A stretch of 64,000 nucleotides of DNA, taken from the NCBI RefSeq assembly GCF_900107665.1, contig NZ_FNQT01000001.1, forward strand, positions 107,742 through 171,741, written 5' to 3'. Shown piece by piece: positions 8,973 through 17,390 of this stretch. The notes beneath the pieces are model-generated. The model searched no databases. It was given only the letters and a program-made list of their open reading frames with translations, and was not told the origin of the DNA. Positions within the stretch are counted from its first letter, which is position 1; every line of letters starts with the position of its first letter. A program made the position numbers and the translations under genes. The stretch comes from Haloplanus vescus (GTDB lineage Archaea; Halobacteriota; Halobacteria; Halobacteriales; Haloferacaceae).

Positions 8973-9479
8973 CTACAGCAGGAACGTCTCTTCGCGTTCG
9001 GCCAAATCGAGGAAGGAGTCGGCGGCGTCGACGAGTTCGTCGGCGGTGGAGGAGCCGAAGGCCATCACTTCGACGCGGACGCCCTCGTGACGGAGATGCG
9101 AGCAGAGCCGCGAGAAGTCGCCGTCACCGGTACAGAGCACCACCACGTCGACGTGGTTGGCGAGGGTCACGGCGTCGAGACTGATGCCCACGTCCCAGTC
9201 GGCTTTCTTGCTTCCGTCGCCGAACGTCTTGATGTCCTTGATTTTGGTCTCGAAGCCGATGTCCTGAAGCGCCTCGAAGAAGCGCTCCTCCTCGGGCGAA
9301 TCGGCGCGGATGACGTAGGCAATGGCCCGCACGAGTTCGCGGTCGGAGACGCCCTTCGAGAGGAGCGAGGAGTAGTCGATATTCCTGGAGTAGAGGCTCT
9401 GCGCGGAGTGATAGAGGTTCTGCGCGTCCGCGAGTATCGCGACGCGCTGGTTGTCATGTATCTCGGTCACGTTGCCCAT
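8973..9479 (-). CDS. NYN-domain (LabA/PIN-like) protein, putative ribonuclease
   Basis: 168 residues. It shows the acidic motifs of the LabA-like NYN branch of the PIN superfamily: ILADAQNLYHSA near residue 16, DWDVGISLDA near residue 94 and VVLCTGDGDFSRL near residue 113, ending with the family's FGSSTADELVDAAD. By family this is a metal-dependent RNase fold; the target RNA is unknown. The frame remains open another 450 bp upstream, but that part is antisense to a clear membrane-protein gene. The ATG at 9479 (MGNVTEIHD) is the real start. Confidence 0.87.
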   Translation of the reverse strand: MGNVTEIHDNQRVAILADAQNLYHSAQSLYSRNIDYSSLLSKGVSDRELVRAIAYVIRADSPEEERFFEALQDIGFETKIKDIKTFGDGSKKADWDVGISLDAVTLANHVDVVVLCTGDGDFSRLCSHLRHEGVRVEVMAFGSSTADELVDAADSFLDLAEREETFLL

Positions 9480-9599
9480 TCTGGGCGGTGCGCGACTAAA
9501 TTCCTTGCCTCTGACGACGCTCGGCGACAGATACAGCCCGTTCGTAACCCCTCGCCACGACGCGAGCGATTTAACACGTCGGCGCGGCCAGAGTCGCGT

Positions 9600-10007
9600 A
9601 TGCGCATCGAGCAGGCCGCCCCCGCCGTCGGTATCGCCGGCTGTCTCGCCGTCGTCGCCGTCCTCGCGCTCCCCTTCGCCCTCTTTCCGAGCTGGGGGAC
9701 CGAACTCGCCGCCTACTACACCGGTGGGCCGCTCGGCGTCGGCGCCGTCCTCGCCTTCGCCCTCGTCGGCACCGTCGTCTTCCTCGCCGGGGCGCGCGGA
9801 CAGGCGGACCCGACAACTGCGGCGGGCATCGCGCTCCCACTCGGGGTCGTCGCTCTCGTCGTCGCCCTCTCGTGGGCGTTCGCCGCGCCCCTCGACCCCA
9901 TCTTCGGTCTCCCGTCGTCGTGGATGACGGACCACCGGTGGTACGTCGTCGTCGCGACGGCGGTGATTCCCGCCGCTGCGGCCGTCTACGCGCGGGCCGT
10001 CGTGTGA
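9600..10007 (+). CDS. Small four-helix membrane protein (DUF7548-like)
   Basis: 135 residues with four predicted membrane helices: about 8-30, 38-62, 72-95 and 112-134. It starts MRIEQAAPAVGIAGC and resembles short conserved haloarchaeal membrane proteins of unknown function. The ATG at 9600 is divergent from the NYN gene, 120 bp away. Just upstream, ATTTAACA (about 9568-9575) may be its TATA-like box. No catalytic residues are evident. Confidence 0.75.
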   Translation: MRIEQAAPAVGIAGCLAVVAVLALPFALFPSWGTELAAYYTGGPLGVGAVLAFALVGTVVFLAGARGQADPTTAAGIALPLGVVALVVALSWAFAAPLDPIFGLPSSWMTDHRWYVVVATAVIPAAAAVYARAVV

Positions 10008-10024
10008 CGGGGAGTCGAAAGGCC

Positions 10025-10030
10025 CTTAAG
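10025..10030 (+). promoter_or_regulatory. TATA-like box of the SRP RNA gene
   Basis: CTTAAG about 21-26 nt before the predicted 5' end of the SRP RNA, preceded by the A/G-rich GTCGAAAGGCC, consistent with an archaeal BRE/TATA arrangement. Confidence 0.5.
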
Positions 10031-10050
10031 AGGGAGTGGCATACGGAGAA

Positions 10051-10358
10051 GTGGACTAGGTCGGGCAGTTAGGCCCTGCTCGTACTTCCCGCACTACGGT
10101 CTTGAGCGGGGACCGAACCCGGGGGCGTCCGGTCAGACCGGTTCGGGCCTCGGGAGCCAACGTGGAAGCCTCGTCCTTCGGGGACAGCGGTCCGCGGCGT
10201 GCGTCCGCAGGGGCGCTCCGTCGCGGTTCGTCGGTGGCATTGGGTCAGGCGCGGAAGCGAGCAGCCCACCGCCGGACGCCAGTCGCTCGACGGATCGCGG
10301 GGTGGAGGAGGCGACCGGGACTCCCCGGAGCGGAACGCCGGGCAATCCCGTTGTCCGC
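10051..10358 (+). ncRNA. Archaeal signal recognition particle RNA (7S RNA)
   Basis: The domain-IV (helix 8) signature is present at 10236-10271: TGGGTCAGGCGCGGAAGCGA followed by GCAGCCCA, which contains the GTCAGG, GGAAG and AGCAGCC elements bound by SRP54. The ends close as helix 1: GTGGAC (10051-10056) pairs with GTCCGC (10353-10358), allowing one G-U pair. The length of about 308 nt matches archaeal 7S RNA. By family it forms the SRP with SRP19 and SRP54 for co-translational targeting to the membrane. The exact ends are inferred from the closing helix. Confidence 0.93.
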
Positions 10359-10432
10359 ATTCATACCGTCACTTTCCTGCCGAGCGGTGTCGCTGTCGTT
10401 CCAGCCGTGATTCTGATCCTCACACCGACAAG

Positions 10433-10439
10433 TATATAT
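10433..10439 (+). promoter_or_regulatory. TATA box of the 46-residue small-protein gene
   Basis: TATATAT begins 24 nt before the ATG at 10457, the spacing of a leaderless transcript. Confidence 0.55.
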
Positions 10440-10456
10440 GGTTGGTATCCGTTAAC

Positions 10457-10597
10457 ATGGTACGAAGAAGCATGAAAGAAGAAGACATGGTACTCCTACG
10501 AGAGGAGTGTGGAAGCGGAAACGAACGAGCCTGCAACACGCTCGAACGACTTTGCGAAAACGGCCGGGACGACGCCTGCCAGTACGTCCTGAAGTAA
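10457..10597 (+). CDS. 46-residue Cys-containing small protein
   Basis: A short acidic protein (MVRRSMKEEDMVLLREECG...) with four cysteines at residues 18, 26, 33 and 41, spaced 8, 7 and 8 apart, and a helix-turn-helix-like pattern (GNERACNTLERLCENGRDDAC). The regular spacing resembles one or two Sel1/TPR-like turns held by Cys or a metal site; this is inference. A well placed TATA box (10433-10439) and the leaderless ATG argue that it is expressed. It follows the SRP RNA by about 100 bp and is independent of it. Function unknown. Confidence 0.7.
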   Translation: MVRRSMKEEDMVLLREECGSGNERACNTLERLCENGRDDACQYVLK

Positions 10598-10714
10598 CGC
10601 CATTCTCGCCACGTATCTCGACGCCGGTAGCGCCGCCGCTCGTGTGACGAGCCGTCGCGCGTCGTCCTGTCAGCGGGGACAACACAGATACCGCCGGCGC
10701 ACGCAACGGCTGGT

Positions 10715-11560
10715 ATGCCCTCCAGACGCCTCGCAGCCGCGAGCCTCGCGGTCGGTGCCCTCCACGCCACCCTCGTCCTGTTGGTCGCTCTCCACCTCGG
10801 CTACGACGTCGGTCCGTCGAACTACTCGGTGCTCGGTGCTGGCTGGCGATACGGTGGCCTCGTCGTCGTCGCCGCGGTGCCGGCGTGGCTCGCGCTCCGC
10901 GCCCGTCTCCTCACGCCACTCGCAGCCCTCGCGGTGACGACTGGGTACGTCCTCTGGCGAGAACTCACGCCGCCCGGACCGAGCTTTCACGACGTGGCCG
11001 AGTTCGAACGCCTCGCGGAACCGACGGGCATCACCGTCGTCGAGAACGGTCTGTACGCAGTCCATTATATGACCGACGCGACGGTGTGGACGGTCGGCTT
11101 CCTGTTTCTCGGCGCTCTCGAATACGCCGCCCGGACGGAGTGGGATCGCCTCCCCCCGGTGTCGGTGTCGTGGCCGTCGCTCCCGCTCTCGCCGCGACGG
11201 GCGCGGGCCGTCGCCGCCGTCGGCGGACTGCTCCACGCCGCCGTGATGGTGTGGTTCGCCCACCGACTCGGCGTGACGCTCACCGGCGGGTTCGACTGGC
11301 TCCTCTACCCCTTTGGCCTCGTCGGACAGTGGCTCCTCGCCGCGGTGCCGCTCTACCTGCTCGCGCGCCACCGCCTGTTCGCGCCGGCAACGCTACTGGC
11401 GGCGTTCGTCTTGCTCGACGCACGGGCCGAACTGCAGGCGGGCGTCGAGAGCCCGCACGCGCTCTACTTCGGCGCGTGGTTCGTCTTCTTGGGAATCGCC
11501 CTCGCCGCCGGCGGCGTCGAGTATGCCGGCCGACGGCTTCAGCGGCGGGTCTCGGCGTGA
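10715..11560 (+). CDS. Multi-pass membrane protein of unknown function
   Basis: 281 residues and about eight predicted membrane helices, with an apparent internal duplication. Both halves begin with a similar pattern (ASLAVGALHATLVLLVALHLG near residue 8; VAAVGGLLHAAVMVWFAHRLG near residue 168). The gene is Ala/Leu-rich and has no recognisable catalytic motif. Its stop is 4 bp from the stop of the converging lipoprotein gene. Confidence 0.75.
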   Translation: MPSRRLAAASLAVGALHATLVLLVALHLGYDVGPSNYSVLGAGWRYGGLVVVAAVPAWLALRARLLTPLAALAVTTGYVLWRELTPPGPSFHDVAEFERLAEPTGITVVENGLYAVHYMTDATVWTVGFLFLGALEYAARTEWDRLPPVSVSWPSLPLSPRRARAVAAVGGLLHAAVMVWFAHRLGVTLTGGFDWLLYPFGLVGQWLLAAVPLYLLARHRLFAPATLLAAFVLLDARAELQAGVESPHALYFGAWFVFLGIALAAGGVEYAGRRLQRRVSA

Positions 11561-11564
11561 GAGC

Positions 11565-12491
11565 TCACTCGGCGGGCGAGACGTAGAGCCCGTACCGATA
11601 GAGCGCGTCGGCGTCCCACAGCAACTTCCCGTTGACGCCGTCGTCGACGTTGCCGACGCCGAGGGCGTCGAGGGTGGCGTCGAAGGCGTCCGAAAGCGGC
11701 GTCGTCTCGGTGTATACGTCGCGCGCGATGGCCTCGTCGAGCACGTCCCTCGCGGGCGCGGAGAGGTCGCCGGCTTCCAGGACGGTGTCGATGCGAGCGC
11801 CGAACACCACGTCCCGGAACGCCTCGCGGTCGCTCGCCACCTCGACGGCGAGGGCGGTGTGTGCCGTCTCGACGACGCGCTCTCGGGCGACGCGGACGCG
11901 ATACGGCCACCCACCGTCATCGGTCATCGTCACGACTCGGCCGTCCAACTCACCGGTCCCCACCCGGCTCTCGCGTTCCGCCGGACGGCGCAGGACGTAC
12001 GCGTCGCCGCGGAGCAGGTCGGCGGTGCTCGTCTCGCCGTTCGTCTGTTCGTAGCTGTGCAGGATTTTCACCGTCCGCGCGCTCGGTCGGTCGAGGTCGT
12101 CGACGAGGACGGCGTCGTCGGGTGCGTCGTCCGGGAGTGGTTCGAGGCGGACGACCCGTCGCTGCATCGCTTGCCGCCCGGTGACGACGTGTTCGATCTG
12201 GTAGTACGACCCCTCGTGAGTCACGAACGCCTCGTCGGGGAGCGGGCGGTAGCCGTAGGTCGTGTGTCGCCCCGTGGGGAGGACGGCGTCGAGAGCGGTG
12301 CGGGCCGGGTCGCCGAACAGGGCGTCGTCGTCGGGGGTGTAGAGGGCGTGGTCGACGGGCGAGACGTCCACCGATTCGACGTGGAGAGCGTACTCCGTCG
12401 CGGACTCATCGCTGTCGGACGCACATCCAGCGAGGGCGGCGAGTGCCGTCGCCCCGGCGGTCTGGAGGAGGTGTCGGCGCGTGGGGACCAT
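11565..12491 (-). CDS. Tat lipoprotein of unknown function, linked to GH10 gene
   Basis: 308 residues. The signal region is MVPTRRHLLQTAGATALAAL followed by AGC (lipobox Cys23), so the product is probably exported folded by Tat and lipid-anchored. The mature region is acidic and has no domain I recognise. It carries a Tyr-rich motif (GSYYQIEHVVTG) and ends KLLWDADALYRYGLYVSPAE. It lies 41 bp downstream of the GH10 gene on the same strand, so the two are probably co-transcribed. A role in the same extracellular process is an inference from position only. Confidence 0.8.
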   Translation of the reverse strand: MVPTRRHLLQTAGATALAALAGCASDSDESATEYALHVESVDVSPVDHALYTPDDDALFGDPARTALDAVLPTGRHTTYGYRPLPDEAFVTHEGSYYQIEHVVTGRQAMQRRVVRLEPLPDDAPDDAVLVDDLDRPSARTVKILHSYEQTNGETSTADLLRGDAYVLRRPAERESRVGTGELDGRVVTMTDDGGWPYRVRVARERVVETAHTALAVEVASDREAFRDVVFGARIDTVLEAGDLSAPARDVLDEAIARDVYTETTPLSDAFDATLDALGVGNVDDGVNGKLLWDADALYRYGLYVSPAE

Positions 12492-12532
12492 ATCGCAGCG
12501 CACGCGGCCGGCAAGTTGAGTCTGTCGGCACG

Positions 12533-13933
12533 TCACAGCCGAATCGTCCACGTCGTCTCGCCATCGGCGTCGGTGAGCGACCGCGTGACGTGCCGTTGGT
12601 CGCCGTCGACGGTGACGGTGATATCGTACGTGCCGAGGTCGGCGCGGGTGCGATACTCGCCGTCGCCGTCGGTCGTCCCCGTCTCGTCGGTGAACCACTG
12701 GTCGAAGACGAGGGTGACGTAGGCGTGATAGCCGGGTTTGGGCGTCCAGTCGGGGTAGAACAGCGGCGCGTCCTTGCGCCAGTGCTGTTCGTCCCAGAAC
12801 CCCCAGAGTCGGAAGCCGGCGGCGTCGGGATGGCTGTAGAGTATCTTGAGAAAACGGTAGAGGTAGGCCCCGGCGGCCGTATCGGAGTCGAAGCCCGGCG
12901 TGTCGAACTCCGAGACGACGAGGTCGATATCGCCGAGGCCGGCGAACCGCTCCAGCCGTCGCCACTGCTCGTCGGCGCTGATTCGCTCGCTCTCGCCTCT
13001 CGTGTGTCCCTGAAACGCGATTTCGTCGAGCGGAGCGTCGTCGGCGAGGAGGTACTCGACGAGACTGGCGTAGTGGTCGCGGTGCTGCGGTCGGTCGAGC
13101 GCGAGGATGTCGTACTCGTTGACCGAGAGCGTCGCCTCGGGCGCCACCTCGCCCGCGACGGCGAACCAGTCGCGGAGCGGCGGCGACTCCCACGGATCGG
13201 CGTCCGAGAGTGCGTCCGTGATGACGTTGTGGTCGAGCTGTTCGTTGAGGAACACCCACTCCGTGACGCCGTGGTCGTCGACGTAGTGGCCCAGAACTGT
13301 CCGGACGTGGTCGCGGACGAGTTCGCGGAGTCGGGCCTCGTCGTCGGCCTCGACCGCCGCCCAGACGTCGTCGGGGAGCACGTCCGCTTCCGGGTGTTGC
13401 CAGATGACGGGCGCGCCCGAGATTCTCAGCCCACGGTCGCGCAGGAACTCGACGATGGTGTCGGCGCGTTCGTGGGTTCCGGGTTGGACCCAGCGTCGCC
13501 ACTTGTGTGCGTTCTCGAAGACCACCTCGTTGAACAGGTCGCCGACGTACGTCCGGTAGGGGTGGCCCGACGGCACGTCGAAGTGTCGGCGCACGTTGTA
13601 GGCCGTCGAGAAGTCGAACTCGTGGTCACGGAGCACGAGGTCGACAGTCGCGTCGGGCACGGGCGACCCGTCTCGATAGACGGTGATAGCGAGGTCGGCC
13701 CGGCGGTGGTCGTCGATTCGACGATCGGCGGCGCGTTCCCACGCCGCGCGCTCGCCGCCGACGAACGAGGGCGTGTCGGCAGACGTGGGCGTCGTCGACG
13801 CCGTCTCGTCGCTGGTCGTCGTCGCGGGCGTCGCCGACGGCGGGTCGTCGTCGCTCGAACAGCCAGCGAGTGCCCCCGCGAGCGTTGCGAGGACGCTCCG
13901 GCGGGCCACTCGCCCGTCGAGACGGTCCGTCAT
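12533..13933 (-). CDS. Glycoside hydrolase family 10 lipoprotein (endo-xylanase-like)
   Basis: 466 residues. A short Tat-like signal (RRSVLATLAGALAGC, Cys25) and a Ser/Thr linker precede a GH10 barrel. Family features in order: FSTAYN near residue 108, ENAHKWRRW near 140 (the family KW motif), WVFLNEQ with the acid/base Glu231, VNEYD near 271, and VVSEFDT with the nucleophile Glu342. After the barrel (about residue 420) comes a short beta module. By family it cleaves beta-1,4-xylan or related glucans outside the cell. The usual GHTLVWH motif is changed to SGAPVIWQH, so substrate preference may differ. Confidence 0.9.
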   Translation of the reverse strand: MTDRLDGRVARRSVLATLAGALAGCSSDDDPPSATPATTTSDETASTTPTSADTPSFVGGERAAWERAADRRIDDHRRADLAITVYRDGSPVPDATVDLVLRDHEFDFSTAYNVRRHFDVPSGHPYRTYVGDLFNEVVFENAHKWRRWVQPGTHERADTIVEFLRDRGLRISGAPVIWQHPEADVLPDDVWAAVEADDEARLRELVRDHVRTVLGHYVDDHGVTEWVFLNEQLDHNVITDALSDADPWESPPLRDWFAVAGEVAPEATLSVNEYDILALDRPQHRDHYASLVEYLLADDAPLDEIAFQGHTRGESERISADEQWRRLERFAGLGDIDLVVSEFDTPGFDSDTAAGAYLYRFLKILYSHPDAAGFRLWGFWDEQHWRKDAPLFYPDWTPKPGYHAYVTLVFDQWFTDETGTTDGDGEYRTRADLGTYDITVTVDGDQRHVTRSLTDADGETTWTIRL

Positions 13934-14030
13934 CCGGGCCTCGGCGGACCGTCAGGGTCACGCGCGTCCGGTACCATTCGTCGTCGTCGACGGCCGGCAG
14001 CCACTTGACGGCGGTGGCTAAGCGCGTGTT

Positions 14031-14046
14031 ATTAGGTCTGCCTAAA
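14031..14046. promoter_or_regulatory. DtxR-type iron box 1, distal operator of the uptake operon
   Basis: ATTAGGTCTGCCTAAA: arms TTAGG and CCTAA are separated by 4 nt, the same spacing as the other boxes in this region. It lies upstream of the TATA-like ATTTAACTA (14058-14066). Confidence 0.75.
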
Positions 14047-14066
14047 ATTCGAAATCCATTTAACTA

Positions 14067-14082
14067 TTTAGGCTGGCCTAAA
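14067..14082. promoter_or_regulatory. DtxR-type iron box 2, overlaps the start region of the uptake operon
   Basis: TTTAGGCTGGCCTAAA: 7-bp arms TTTAGGC/GCCTAAA around TG. It ends 4 nt before the ATG at 14087, so a bound repressor would cover the expected transcription start of this leaderless operon. Confidence 0.85.
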
Positions 14083-14086
14083 CACT

Positions 14087-15217
14087 ATGACGAGAGAGAC
14101 GACTGGGCGGCGACTCCCGACGCGGCGCGAGTTTCTGACGTACGGTGGCGCCGTCGCTTCGGGGGGTGCGCTCGCGGGGTGTGCGGGTGCGGCGACGACT
14201 GCGTCCTCGGACGGCGACGCGGGGTCGTCGCACTCCGTGTCTATCGAACCGATGGGGTCGGTGTCCTTCGACGAGGTGCCCGAGACGTGGGTGGCGAACA
14301 ACGGCAGTTGGGCGGACATGGGCATCGCCCTCGGCCTCGAACCGCCGAAGGCAGTCTGGCTCACGGACCGCTATCACACCCAGTATTACGACTCGATTCC
14401 GGGCGTCTCCGTCGACAAGAGCGGGATGGTGGCGCTCTATCAGGACGGCGTGAGCAAGGAGCGATTCTACGCGCTCGGGGCGGACGTCCACGTCATGGAC
14501 CCGAACTTCCTCATGAATCGCTTCGGTGGCTGGGACCGCTCCGACGTGGACGAAATCGAGCGCAACGTCGCCCCGATGTTCGGCAACTGCATCTACGCCC
14601 AGCATTATCCGTGGCACGAGGACTACCGGTACTACACCCTCTTCGAGGCGTTCGAAAAGCTCGCCCAGGTGTTCCAGCGCACCGACCGCTACGAGGCGTT
14701 CGAGGGCGTCCACGAGTCGTTCCAGACCAACCTCGCGGACGCCATCCCGTCCGAGAGCCCCGAAGTCGCCGTCCTGTGGGGCGTCGGCAACCAGCCAGAG
14801 TCGTTCTACCCCTACGTCATCGGCGGCGGGACGGGCTTCAAACACCTGCGTGACCTCGGCGTCGACGACGCCCTCGCGACGACGGACGTGAAGGACTTCC
14901 ACGGCAGTCGTGCGGAAATCGACCTCGAAACCGTCCTCGAAGTCGACCCCGAGGTGCTGTTGCTCCGCGGCTACGAGTCGATGTCTACGGGCGAGTTCCA
15001 AGACACGGTCGTCTCCTTCCTCGACGCCCACGACACGGCGAGCCAACTCACCGCCGTCGAGAACGGCGACGTCTACCGCGCCGGCAGCCTGTATCAGGGG
15101 CCGATTACGAACCTCGTCCTCACTGAACGCACGGCCCGGCACCTGTACGATTTCGAGAGCGACCTGTTCGACCGGGAGCGCGTCGCGGACATCGTCACGG
15201 GGTCGTTCGACGCATGA
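14087..15217 (+). CDS. Iron/siderophore ABC transporter substrate-binding lipoprotein 1
   Basis: 376 residues. A Tat signal (RRLPTRREFLTYGG) ends in a lipobox LAGC (Cys31), so it is lipid-anchored outside the membrane. The mature protein follows the class III metal/siderophore binding fold: SHSVSIEPMGSVSFDEVPETW at the start, ADMGIALGL near residue 84, an Asp/Trp-rich middle (GGWDRSDVDEIE) and LTAVENGDVYRAGSLYQGP near the end. It is the first gene of an operon with the FecCD permease and ATPase, and two iron boxes flank its TATA box, so it should be made under low iron. The ligand (Fe3+-siderophore, other chelate or haem) cannot be told. Confidence 0.93.
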   Translation: MTRETTGRRLPTRREFLTYGGAVASGGALAGCAGAATTASSDGDAGSSHSVSIEPMGSVSFDEVPETWVANNGSWADMGIALGLEPPKAVWLTDRYHTQYYDSIPGVSVDKSGMVALYQDGVSKERFYALGADVHVMDPNFLMNRFGGWDRSDVDEIERNVAPMFGNCIYAQHYPWHEDYRYYTLFEAFEKLAQVFQRTDRYEAFEGVHESFQTNLADAIPSESPEVAVLWGVGNQPESFYPYVIGGGTGFKHLRDLGVDDALATTDVKDFHGSRAEIDLETVLEVDPEVLLLRGYESMSTGEFQDTVVSFLDAHDTASQLTAVENGDVYRAGSLYQGPITNLVLTERTARHLYDFESDLFDRERVADIVTGSFDA

Positions 15218-15289
15218 CACACACAGTACACACCTCGACCGAGTCGTATCGTCGACCGACTGCCACCGCTCGCACGGGGGTGTCGTTCC

Positions 15290-16414
15290 GTGGCGAGTGA
15301 GTCGGTGAGCGAGGGGACGGCCGCGCCGACTCGCTCGGTGGCGTGGTTCGACTCCTCGCTGGTCGCGCTCTGTCTCGGGAGTCTCGCCGTCATCGTCGCC
15401 GGCGGGTTGATTCAGGTGAGTTTCGGCGCGTACTCGATGTCTATCGCGGAGGCGTGGCAGGCCGTCCTCGACCCGACGGTCCTCTTCGACCCGCAGGCGT
15501 GGCGCGCCTTCCTGCTCGGGGGACAACTCCCCGAGATGGGCAACCAGAGCCTCATCGTCTGGAACATCCGACTGCCGCGCGTGTTCGTAGCCGTCCTCGT
15601 GGGGATGAATCTCGCCGTCTCCGGTTCCATCTTCCAGGCGGTCACGCGCAACGAGCTCGCCAGCCCGTTCATCCTCGGTGTCTCCTCGGGCGCGGGACTG
15701 ATGATTCTGCTCACGCTGGTCCTCTTCTCGGGGCTGTCGACGTTCCTGCCGATAATCGCCGCTGTGGGCGGCTCGGTCGCCTTCCTCATCGTCTACGTCA
15801 TCGCGTGGCAGAACGGTACGTCGCCGGTCCGCCTCGTCCTCGCGGGCGTCATCGTCGGCACCGTGTTCAACAGCCTGCAGACGGCTATGTTCTTCTTCGC
15901 GGACGACATCGGCGTCGTCCAGTCGGCCATCGCGTGGACGACGGGGTCGCTGACGGGCACCGACTGGGAGCAGGTCCGGTTGGCGCTCCCGTGGACTGTT
16001 CTCGCGATGGGCCTCGCGCTCGTCAGTTCGCGACAGTTGAACGTCCTCTTGCTCGGCGAGCGGACGGCGAAGTCGCTGGGGATGCGCGTCGAGACGGTGC
16101 GCTTCGCCCTCTCCGGGGTGGCCGTCCTCGCCGCCGCGGCGAGCATTGCCGTCGCGGGCATCGTCGGCTTCGTCGGCCTCATCGTCCCGCACATGGTCCG
16201 CACCGTCGTCGGCAGCGACTACAAGCGACTGGTCGTCGGCTGTCTGTTCGCCGGCCCCGCGCTGATGGTCGTCGCCGACGTGGGCGCGCGCCTCGGCATG
16301 CAACTGCTCACGGGAGCCAGCTCGCAGATACCGGTCGGTATCGTGACCGGCCTCGTCGGCGGGCCGTACTTCCTCTATCTGATGCGCCGGCAGGACAACC
16401 TCGGTGACGTTTGA
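15290..16414 (+). CDS. FecCD-family iron ABC transporter permease
   Basis: 374 residues and about ten membrane helices, with the BtuC/FecCD hallmarks: IRLPRVFVAVLVGMNLAVSGSIFQAVTRNELASPFILG near residues 95-130, LVLAGVIVGTVFN near 180, and the cytoplasmic coupling region GIVGFVGLIVPHMVR near 290. By family two copies form the channel that takes the ligand from the binding protein. The GTG at 15290 is 72 bp after the binding-protein gene. Its TGA overlaps the ATG of the ATPase gene by one base, so the two are translationally coupled. Confidence 0.93.
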   Translation: MASESVSEGTAAPTRSVAWFDSSLVALCLGSLAVIVAGGLIQVSFGAYSMSIAEAWQAVLDPTVLFDPQAWRAFLLGGQLPEMGNQSLIVWNIRLPRVFVAVLVGMNLAVSGSIFQAVTRNELASPFILGVSSGAGLMILLTLVLFSGLSTFLPIIAAVGGSVAFLIVYVIAWQNGTSPVRLVLAGVIVGTVFNSLQTAMFFFADDIGVVQSAIAWTTGSLTGTDWEQVRLALPWTVLAMGLALVSSRQLNVLLLGERTAKSLGMRVETVRFALSGVAVLAAAASIAVAGIVGFVGLIVPHMVRTVVGSDYKRLVVGCLFAGPALMVVADVGARLGMQLLTGASSQIPVGIVTGLVGGPYFLYLMRRQDNLGDV

Positions 16415-17298
16415 TGACAGGGAACGACTCACAGCTTCGCTCGGCCGTCTCGGACGCCCGCGACGACGCGATGCTCGCGGGCGAGCAACTGACGCTCGGC
16501 TACGGCGACACCCGTATCATCGACGGGGAGTCACTCGCCGTCGACCCGGGCTCGGTCACCGCGCTCGTCGGCCCGAACGGCTCCGGGAAGAGCACGCTCC
16601 TGAAGGGACTCGCGGACCAACTCGCGCCCCGGTCCGGGTCGGTGCTCCTCGACGGGCGCGAGGTGAGCGACTACGACGCCAAGGCCCTCGCCCAGCGACT
16701 CGGACTCCTCTCACAGGAGCGCACGTCGCCGGAGTCGATCACCGTCGAGGACCTCGTGTACCACGGCCGCTACCCCCATCGTGGCTTCTTCGACCCTCCG
16801 AACGACGACGACCAGCGGGCGGTCGAACGCGCCCTCGACCTTGCGGGGTGTGCCCACCTCCGGGACCGAGAGGTGGGCAGTCTCAGCGGCGGACAGAAGC
16901 AGTTGGCGTGGATTGCGATGGCGCTCGCCCAGGAGACGGACGTGCTCCTCCTCGACGAACCGACGACGTTTCTCGACCTCCACCACCAACTGGAAGTGCT
17001 GGAGATAATCGAGACGCTGCGCGACGAGAGCGACGTGACGGTCGTCGTCGTCCTCCACGACCTCGAACAGGCGGCGCGGCTGGCAGACCACGTTGTGGCG
17101 CTCAGAGACGGCGAAATCCGTGCCCGCGGGTCGCCCGAGTCGGTCGTCACGCAGGACCTTCTCGCGGACGTGTTCGCCGTCGACGCAGACGTGACGTGGG
17201 CGGAGCGAGGGCCGCGAATCACGCCGCTTCGCGCCCGTCACGACGAGACAGACGAGGAGCCGGCACGACAGCCGACCCTCGAACAGCCGACGGACTGA
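16414..17298 (+). CDS. FecE-type ABC transporter ATP-binding protein
   Basis: 294 residues. Walker A GPNGSGKST at residues 53-61, Q-loop near LLSQERTSPESI, signature LSGGQKQLAWIAMALAQ near residue 152, Walker B VLLLDEPTTFLDL near 172 and the H-loop VVVLHDLEQA near 205. These are typical of iron-chelate importers. The N-terminal 20 residues are an acidic extension. It completes the binding protein-permease-ATPase operon and would drive uptake. The second binding protein in this window has no permease of its own and may share this pair (inference). Confidence 0.94.
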   Translation: MTGNDSQLRSAVSDARDDAMLAGEQLTLGYGDTRIIDGESLAVDPGSVTALVGPNGSGKSTLLKGLADQLAPRSGSVLLDGREVSDYDAKALAQRLGLLSQERTSPESITVEDLVYHGRYPHRGFFDPPNDDDQRAVERALDLAGCAHLRDREVGSLSGGQKQLAWIAMALAQETDVLLLDEPTTFLDLHHQLEVLEIIETLRDESDVTVVVVLHDLEQAARLADHVVALRDGEIRARGSPESVVTQDLLADVFAVDADVTWAERGPRITPLRARHDETDEEPARQPTLEQPTD

Positions 17299-17332
17299 AT
17301 CGGCTGCCGAACAACGTTCAACTGTTTCAAAG

Positions 17333-17350
17333 TTTTAGGCTAACCTAAAA
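17333..17350. promoter_or_regulatory. DtxR-type iron box 3, upstream of the surface-protein gene
   Basis: TTTTAGGCTAACCTAAAA, an 18-bp palindrome with one mismatched pair, placed upstream of the TATA-like box TTTATA (about 17362-17367). Confidence 0.88.
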
Positions 17351-17370
17351 ATCAGCAGATATTTATAATC

Positions 17371-17386
17371 TTTAGGCTAGCCTAAA
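17371..17386. promoter_or_regulatory. DtxR-type iron box 4, at the start of the surface-protein gene
   Basis: TTTAGGCTAGCCTAAA, a perfect 16-bp palindrome ending 4 nt before the ATG at 17391. With box 3 it brackets the TATA box, the same two-operator layout as at the uptake operon. Confidence 0.9.
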
Positions 17387-17390
17387 ACTG

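Noticed and set aside
9480-9935. N-terminal extension of the NYN gene to 9935
   Set aside because: The extra sequence is antisense to a four-helix membrane protein gene and does not resemble NYN proteins; the domain starts right after the ATG at 9479.
14078-16432. A 784-codon minus-strand open frame
   Set aside because: Antisense to the iron-binding protein and FecCD permease genes, whose motifs are unmistakable.
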